Source of the DNA: Caldicellulosiruptor kronotskyensis 2002
GTDB taxonomy: Bacteria > Bacillota > Thermoanaerobacteria > Caldicellulosiruptorales > Caldicellulosiruptoraceae
DNA: 64,000 nt
Reading direction: 5' to 3'
Assembly (NCBI RefSeq): GCF_000166775.1
Contig: NC_014720.1
Location: 397,501-461,500, forward strand
The notes beneath the pieces were generated by a model that worked only from the letters and a program-made list of their open reading frames with translations, did no database searches and was not told the DNA's origin. Each line of letters begins with the position of its first letter. Position 1 is the first letter of the stretch. A program made the translations under genes and the position numbers. Shown piece by piece: positions 58,696 to 64,000 of this stretch.

Positions 58696-59373
58696 ATGAT
58701 CGAACTTTATGATATCTACAAAATCTACAAAATGGGCGAAAATGAGGTGTATGCTTTAAACGGTATTAACCTAAAAATCAATGCTCACGAGTTTGTTGCA
58801 ATAGTTGGACCATCCGGCTCAGGAAAATCAACTCTTATGAACATCATAGGCTGTCTTGACACACCAACATCTGGCACATACATACTGGATGGTCATGAAG
58901 TCAGCAGGCTCAACGACAACCAGCTTGCAGAGATTCGAAACAGCAAGATAGGCTTTGTGTTTCAAAACTTTAACTTAATACCCCAGCTCACAGCTCTTGA
59001 AAATGTTGAGCTTCCTTTAATCTACAAAGGTGTTCCGGCCTCTATGCGTCACAAGCTTGCAAAAGAAGCTCTTGCAAGGGTTAGCTTGGAACATAGAATG
59101 CACCACAGACCAAGAGAGCTATCTGGCGGTCAGCAGCAGAGAGTTGCAATTGCAAGGGCGCTTGTCACAAACCCAGCAATAATTCTTGCTGATGAGCCAA
59201 CAGGAAACTTGGACTCAAAGTCAGGTGCTGAGATAATTCAAATATTTAAGGAACTTCATGCACAGGGTAGCACAATTGTTTTAATCACACACGACAACAA
59301 CATAGCAGCTCAGGCAAGAAGAATTGTGCGGATTCAGGATGGTCAAATAATAGAAGACAAGGAGGTGAGCTGA
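58696..59373 (+). CDS. ABC transporter ATPase, MacB/LolD type
   Basis: The 225-residue ATPase has Walker [11 protein letters not shown]-loop FQNFNLIP, signature LSGGQQQR, Walker [14 protein letters not shown], and the switch His in LITHDN. It belongs to the MacB/LolD/FtsE group that powers mechanotransmission-type permeases. AGAAGGTG precedes the ATG. Its stop is four bases before the permease start. It acts with the FtsX-like permease and the MacA-like protein. Confidence 0.96.
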   Translation: MIELYDIYKIYKMGENEVYALNGINLKINAHEFVAIVGPSGSGKSTLMNIIGCLDTPTSGTYILDGHEVSRLNDNQLAEIRNSKIGFVFQNFNLIPQLTALENVELPLIYKGVPASMRHKLAKEALARVSLEHRMHHRPRELSGGQQQRVAIARALVTNPAIILADEPTGNLDSKSGAEIIQIFKELHAQGSTIVLITHDNNIAAQARRIVRIQDGQIIEDKEVS

Positions 59374-59376
59374 CAG

Positions 59377-60555
59377 GTGGCTCAGTTTGCTTTGGCTTTC
59401 AAGATGGCAATAAAGAGCATCCTTTCAAATAAGCTAAGGTCTTTTCTTACTATGCTTGGTGTTATCATTGGCATCTGGGCAGTGATTGCGGTTGTTGGGC
59501 TTGCCCAGGGAAGCACCAAAAGCATAACAGACAGGCTGCAAAGGCTTGGAACAAATCTCATTCAAATAAACATCACTGGAAGAAACAGTAACAGGAACGT
59601 CACATATGAAGAGCTTCAGCAGTTTGCCGAGCAGCACCAAGACGACATTGAGGCAATAGCTCCAACTGTATCGAGCTCTGTCACGCTCAAGTATGGAACA
59701 AACACCCACGATACAACCCTGGTTGGAACAACAGCAGACTACAGCACTGTCAGAGACGTCAACGTCAGCAGCGGAAGGTTTATTTTGCCAATTGATGTGG
59801 ACTATCGTCAAAAGGTTGCGCTTGTTGGGACGTACATCGTAAAGGATTTATTTAACGGGCAAAACCCGATAGGGAAAAAGATAAAGATAAACGGGCAGAT
59901 ATTCACAGTTGTTGGTGTTTTAGAAGAGCGGGCAAATTCGCAGGAGCAGTCAGACGATGACCAGGTGATAGTCCCTGTAACAGTTGCACAAAGGCTCACA
60001 CGAAACGCAATAATCCGAAACTTTGCGATAAAAATCACGGATGGTAACAGAAGTGAAGCTGTAATGAACTATCTGAACGACTTTCTCATGAAGATTTACA
60101 ATGACTCTACAGCTTTTAGAGTTTTCAATACAGCCCAGCTACTTGACACATTAAACAGTGTAACCCAGACACTCACGCTTATGCTTGCCGGAATTGCTGC
60201 GATTTCGCTGATTGTTGGTGGAATTGGCATCATGAACATCATGCTTGTGTCTGTGACAGAGAGAACAAGAGAGATTGGAATCAGAAAAGCAATCGGTGCA
60301 AAGAGGAGAAATATTTTGATTCAGTTTTTGATAGAGGCATCTGTTGTGACAGGGCTTGGTGGAGTGGTGGGTATAATTCTGGGATTTGTGACAATAAGAG
60401 TAATGTCAAAACTTAATATTGCAACAGCCATATTCTCAATACCATGGGCCATTCTTGCATTTACAATTTCACTTGCTATAGGGATAGTCTTTGGACTGTT
60501 CCCGGCATCAAAAGCATCGCGCCTCAACCCGATAGAAGCGCTAAGATACGAATAA
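59377..60555 (+). CDS. ABC transporter permease, MacB/FtsX type
   Basis: The 392-residue permease starts at GTG with AAGGAGG 11 bases upstream. It has the first helix (FLTMLGVIIGIWAVIAVVGLA), a periplasm-side MacB_PCD domain (residues about 45-245), and three C-terminal helices including LIVGGIGIMNIMLVSVTERTREIGIRKAIGAKRRNIL, the MacB signature. Such transporters expel peptides or antibiotics or move surface polymers. The adjacent SLH gene suggests a cell-surface role here. Confidence 0.95.
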   Translation: MAQFALAFKMAIKSILSNKLRSFLTMLGVIIGIWAVIAVVGLAQGSTKSITDRLQRLGTNLIQINITGRNSNRNVTYEELQQFAEQHQDDIEAIAPTVSSSVTLKYGTNTHDTTLVGTTADYSTVRDVNVSSGRFILPIDVDYRQKVALVGTYIVKDLFNGQNPIGKKIKINGQIFTVVGVLEERANSQEQSDDDQVIVPVTVAQRLTRNAIIRNFAIKITDGNRSEAVMNYLNDFLMKIYNDSTAFRVFNTAQLLDTLNSVTQTLTLMLAGIAAISLIVGGIGIMNIMLVSVTERTREIGIRKAIGAKRRNILIQFLIEASVVTGLGGVVGIILGFVTIRVMSKLNIATAIFSIPWAILAFTISLAIGIVFGLFPASKASRLNPIEALRYE

Positions 60556-60575
60556 GCTTGGAGGGGATTTGAAAG

Positions 60576-63500
60576 ATGAGAAAAAAGCTTTTGACAGTCA
60601 TTTTGCTACTTGGTTTTATACTTGTAAATTTTGGTTTGTCTTCTGCTTTTGCTGCATACAAGGATATTCCATCAAATGCAAGCTACAAACAGGCTGTAGA
60701 AAAGTTAAATAAGCTTGGAATTCTTGTTTACAAGGACTATTTCAAGCCGAACACTGCTATCTTACGCGGCGAGTTTGCAGCTGCGATTGTCAAGATTTCA
60801 AATGCAGAGGATGAGGCAAATCTTCAGAAAGGATATTCACAGTATCCTGATATAAAGCCAAATACCGTCCTTTGCGGATATGTCAACTGGGCGGTAAAGA
60901 AAAAATACATGACACCAATGGCAGATGGCAAGTTTAATCCAAACAGCCCGCTTACCTTTGCCCAGGCAACAACTGCCATTATTAGGATGCTTAGGTACTC
61001 TGACTCAGATCTTTCTGGCATCTGGCCGCAAAACTACATCGACAAGGCATCAGAGCTTGGGCTTATAAAAGGAATAAACCTTTCTGCGTCGCAAAAGGTT
61101 CCGCGCTGGGCTGCGGCACTGATGTTATCAAGGCTTCTTGACACTGAGGTCAAAAGCGGTGGAAATCAAGCTCAATCTGGCCAGTCAGCTTTAAGTGGCG
61201 TATCAGCTTCATCACAAAACAGTAGCGGCACAAAATTTTCTGAGTATGTTGGGCTTTACAAATCGTATGTTGTGCTTGATACCGGCAAAACTTCTTCAAA
61301 GCTTCTTTCAAATGAGGTTTTGACAGACAACGGAGTGCTTGTGAACACAACAAAAACGCAACTTGAAGTTGGGAAAAAGTACATGCTTCAGGTCGATAGC
61401 AATAAAATCACGAAAGTGTTTGGCACTGAAGCTGACTCTTTCCAGATTGTCAGCACAAAGGTAAGCAGCAAGACTGTATATTACAAGGAAAGTGGAAAGA
61501 CAAAATCAATAACTTTGCCATCTTCGGCAACATACTATTACAACGGCTCAAAGCAAAGCTATGATGCAATAGAAAATGTGCTAAAACCGAACCAGAAAAT
61601 AAGCTTTATATATTCTGAAGATAGGAGCAAAGTGGACTATATTGTAATTAAAGACATATATGCACAAGAGGTTTATGGAAACTACGATGAGGTGCTGATT
61701 TTGGCAACTCCTAAAACATCATCGTCGTTAGAGGCAAACCAGGTTCAGACAGACAAGGGAATATACTTTGTTGCATCTTCAATAAAACCTGAAAACCTTG
61801 AAATTGGAGCAAAGTATGGAGTGTATATAAAAGATGATACAATCACTACAGCTTTGCAAAAAGTGTGGGTATCCGACAAGTTTACAATCAAAAATATAGA
61901 TGATTACACACTTGATGTTCAGCAAAACGGCAAGACACAGAAGATTCAGCTATCTAGCAAGCCTTTATATTACTATCAGGGAACAAAACAGAACTATGAT
62001 TCTCTTTCGAACGTTTTAAAAGAAGACCAGATACTCTATGTATCAAAAGACCCTGACACAGGCAAGGTTATGGCATATGTTATTCAAGACCCATACGGCA
62101 CCCAGTATGGAAACTATATTGAGGCAATAATCCTGCAGGATGCACTTTTAAACCCTGCTTTAGAAAACAATCAGGTTTTAACAGACAAAGGTATATTTTA
62201 TTTACCTAATATAAACACAAAACTGGAGATTGGCTCAAAGTATGGTGTTTATGTTAAGGATGACAAGATAACATTAGTTGTAAAAAAATTAAATACTGTG
62301 AATTTGTATGAGATTACAGATGTTGTTAGTGATACAAATGTAAAGTTAAAATCATCAAAAGGCCAGGAGAACATAATCCTGCCACAAAAACCTGTTTACT
62401 ACTATAACGGCAATAAAATTAGCTACAGTGATTTGAAAAACGCGTTAAAATCAGGTCAAAAAATCTATTTTGGATACTCAAAGGATGGGAAAACTTGTGA
62501 GTATATTGTTCTTCAAGACCCATATTCGTCTGAATACGGTGCATATACAGAGGTTATAGTTCTGGCAGATGCGGTTGTATCTGATAAGTTATCTACAAAC
62601 GAGGTTTTGACAGACAAAGGAATATATGCTGTTAAATCAACAGCTGGCAAGCTGATAGTTGGAGCAAAGTATGGTGTGTACATCAAGAATGATACAATCA
62701 CAAAGGTTGTAAAGAAGCTCAACAGCGTCGATACAGCAGAGGTTACAGAGGTTATAAGCGACACAAATGTTGTCCTCAAAAAAGGCAGCACAAGCAGCTC
62801 TACTTTCCTGCCACAAAAACCTGTTTATTATTACAATGGAAGTAAGGTTGACTACAATAGTTTGAAAAACATAATAAAATCAGGGCAAAAGATTTATTTT
62901 GGATACAACGCAGCAGGAAATTCGTATGAGTATGCAATAATTCAAGACCCATACTACGACAGCTATGGAAAATATGTAGAGACAGTGATTTTGGGGACAT
63001 ATTCAACTACAAAAGGACTTGATGTAGATGAAATTTTAACAGACCAGGGAATTTTGACATTGCCAGAAAACCAGAATGTAAATTTAGATCTTGGATCAAA
63101 GTATGGGCTTTATATTGATAATGATAACCAGATAACCCTTGTGTACAAGAAACTTAATTCGACCGAAGGAGTGACAGTGCTTTCTGCCATTTCAAACAAA
63201 GTGACAGTTGACAAAGGCGGGAGTCAAGTTGATATGATATTGCCTCAAAATATAACATATTACTATAATGGTTCAAAGATTGATTTTTCAACAGCACTTA
63301 GCAAACTTCAGATGTCAACATCGCTTGTGTTTGGGCTTTCAAACAAGAAAAAAGGTTATGACTACTGTGTAATATTTGACCCTGTATACAGCAAACCATA
63401 CATTGCAGGGGATCAGACATATATGACCCTGAAGATTGGGGATTTGGATATAAGTGGCAGTAAGAAATTTATAAAAGATGGAGATGTTGTAGATTATAGC

Positions 63501-63803
63501 TATATTCAAAAATATAATGTAGTTTATGAAGTAAAGGATATATGGGGCAAGAATAGTTATATTCTGATAGTGGACAACAAGATAGACTGTTATTTGAAAA
63601 GCTACCAGCCGACAAGGTTTACTCCAAAGTCGATAGTTGTGAGTGTGTATGACTTAGCTTCAGGTAAGCTTGTTGAAAAGACGTATGATATAAGCGAAAA
63701 CTGTGACACCTCATGGATTTTGTCAGATACATTCAAGACGGGGCAAAGAGTATATATTCTTTTGGGCTACGATGGCAAGGTTGTTGCAATGGTAAATCCG
63801 TAA
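60576..63803 (+). CDS. SLH protein with five ~145-residue repeats
   Basis: The 1075-residue protein has a Sec signal (KKLLTVILLLGFILVNFGLSSAFAA) and three SLH domains at about 28-195 (LRGEFAAAIVKIS; DGKFNPNSPLTFAQATTAIIRML; VPRWAAALMLSRLL). Five tandem repeats of about 145 residues follow from about 220 to 945. Each carries xLxTDKGI, LEIGxKYGVYIKDDxIT, LPQKPVYYYNG and YxxLKNxLKSGQKIYF-like segments. A unique C-terminus of about 130 residues ends the protein. GGAGGGG precedes the ATG 20 bp after the permease, so it belongs to the MacAB-like operon. No enzyme domain is seen; a structural or binding role at the wall is likely. Confidence 0.92.
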   Translation: MRKKLLTVILLLGFILVNFGLSSAFAAYKDIPSNASYKQAVEKLNKLGILVYKDYFKPNTAILRGEFAAAIVKISNAEDEANLQKGYSQYPDIKPNTVLCGYVNWAVKKKYMTPMADGKFNPNSPLTFAQATTAIIRMLRYSDSDLSGIWPQNYIDKASELGLIKGINLSASQKVPRWAAALMLSRLLDTEVKSGGNQAQSGQSALSGVSASSQNSSGTKFSEYVGLYKSYVVLDTGKTSSKLLSNEVLTDNGVLVNTTKTQLEVGKKYMLQVDSNKITKVFGTEADSFQIVSTKVSSKTVYYKESGKTKSITLPSSATYYYNGSKQSYDAIENVLKPNQKISFIYSEDRSKVDYIVIKDIYAQEVYGNYDEVLILATPKTSSSLEANQVQTDKGIYFVASSIKPENLEIGAKYGVYIKDDTITTALQKVWVSDKFTIKNIDDYTLDVQQNGKTQKIQLSSKPLYYYQGTKQNYDSLSNVLKEDQILYVSKDPDTGKVMAYVIQDPYGTQYGNYIEAIILQDALLNPALENNQVLTDKGIFYLPNINTKLEIGSKYGVYVKDDKITLVVKKLNTVNLYEITDVVSDTNVKLKSSKGQENIILPQKPVYYYNGNKISYSDLKNALKSGQKIYFGYSKDGKTCEYIVLQDPYSSEYGAYTEVIVLADAVVSDKLSTNEVLTDKGIYAVKSTAGKLIVGAKYGVYIKNDTITKVVKKLNSVDTAEVTEVISDTNVVLKKGSTSSSTFLPQKPVYYYNGSKVDYNSLKNIIKSGQKIYFGYNAAGNSYEYAIIQDPYYDSYGKYVETVILGTYSTTKGLDVDEILTDQGILTLPENQNVNLDLGSKYGLYIDNDNQITLVYKKLNSTEGVTVLSAISNKVTVDKGGSQVDMILPQNITYYYNGSKIDFSTALSKLQMSTSLVFGLSNKKKGYDYCVIFDPVYSKPYIAGDQTYMTLKIGDLDISGSKKFIKDGDVVDYSYIQKYNVVYEVKDIWGKNSYILIVDNKIDCYLKSYQPTRFTPKSIVVSVYDLASGKLVEKTYDISENCDTSWILSDTFKTGQRVYILLGYDGKVVAMVNP

Positions 63804-63824
63804 CTAAATTAAATAATAGCTTTC

Positions 63825-63862
63825 AAAAGGCCGCCAATTCGGTAGAGAGGGCGGCCTTTTCT
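63825..63862 (+). terminator. Terminator of the MacAB-SLH operon
   Basis: AAAAGGCCGCC pairs with GGCGGCCTTTT around a 14-base loop, with trailing T-rich bases. Confidence 0.92.
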
Positions 63863-63955
63863 CTTAAGACAAAATAAAGAATTTGTGGTATAATAATAAT
63901 TGAATAATAAAATCAGTTTGAAGCAAAAAATGTAAAAATGAAAGGAGCAAATGTT

Positions 63956-64000
63956 TTGAGTGAAAATTTGCCTCCAAAAGAACATGATTCCACATTTAAA
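63956..64000 (+). CDS. Start of a second Rpn-family gene, cut by the window edge
   Basis: TTG 63956 with AAAGGAG eight bases upstream reads SENLPPKEHDSTFK. The EHDSTFK motif is the usual opening of Rpn/PD-(D/E)XK transposase-like proteins (compare NQYDLTFKRLF at 44562). The upstream TTTGTGGTATAAT also matches that gene's promoter region. Only 15 codons are visible. Confidence 0.6.
   Translation, partial: MSENLPPKEHDSTFK

Overview
The window is low-GC Firmicute DNA. Protein families, S-layer genes, sugar ABC operons and insertion-sequence content all point to a thermophilic, plant-polysaccharide-degrading member of Caldicellulosiruptor. That assignment is by recognition, not by a database search.

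Layout. Positions 1-2800 hold the 3' nine-tenths of a 23S rRNA gene and a 5S rRNA gene. A convergent orphan MoxR ATPase follows. From about 4.0 to 15.4 kb lies a carbohydrate block: VOC and ThuA-like proteins, a cellobiose/mannobiose 2-epimerase that lacks its middle third, a LacI regulator, a GH130 mannoside phosphorylase, an LplA/YtcQ-type ABC importer, and a YesM/YesN two-component system. metE (minus strand, 15.4-17.7 kb) sits behind a cobalamin riboswitch with a readable terminator/antiterminator switch.

The accessory zone runs from 18.2 to 31.3 kb. It holds a frameshifted DDE transposase, a frameshifted subtilase with a truncated toxin-like gene, a methyltransferase, an ISLre2 tail, a DUF4258/YgiT-type toxin-antitoxin pair, a GC-rich omega-RNA followed by iscB (HNH/RuvC RNA-guided nuclease), a hicBA pair with a frameshifted toxin, two copies of a promoter-hairpin unit that may be a small RNA, SLH-type secreted proteins, a decayed IS256-like element and a toprim fragment. 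The zone ends near tRNA-Ser(GGA).

From 31.4 to 49.2 kb the content is mostly core: veg, a SPOCS/LysM protein, murC, a LacI-controlled MalEFG-type importer with a following chemoreceptor, a rearranged Rpn-nuclease/chemoreceptor tandem, and a four-gene sodium-pumping decarboxylase operon with a free-standing biotin carrier. From 49.4 to 63.8 kb come another chemoreceptor, a large S-layer protein with a 15-bp hairpin in its leader, an ISL3 remnant, and an operon joining a repeat protein with an internal stop, a MacA-like fusion protein, a MacB-like ATPase and permease, and a five-repeat SLH protein. A second Rpn-family gene starts at the right edge.

How the genes connect. LacI- and YesMN-type regulators sit beside sugar importers and mannoside enzymes. 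The B12 riboswitch is expected to turn metE off when cobalamin is present. The iscB element is inserted directly behind a toxin-antitoxin operon and is bracketed by repeated hairpin units. The S-layer and MacAB-SLH loci are cell-surface functions.
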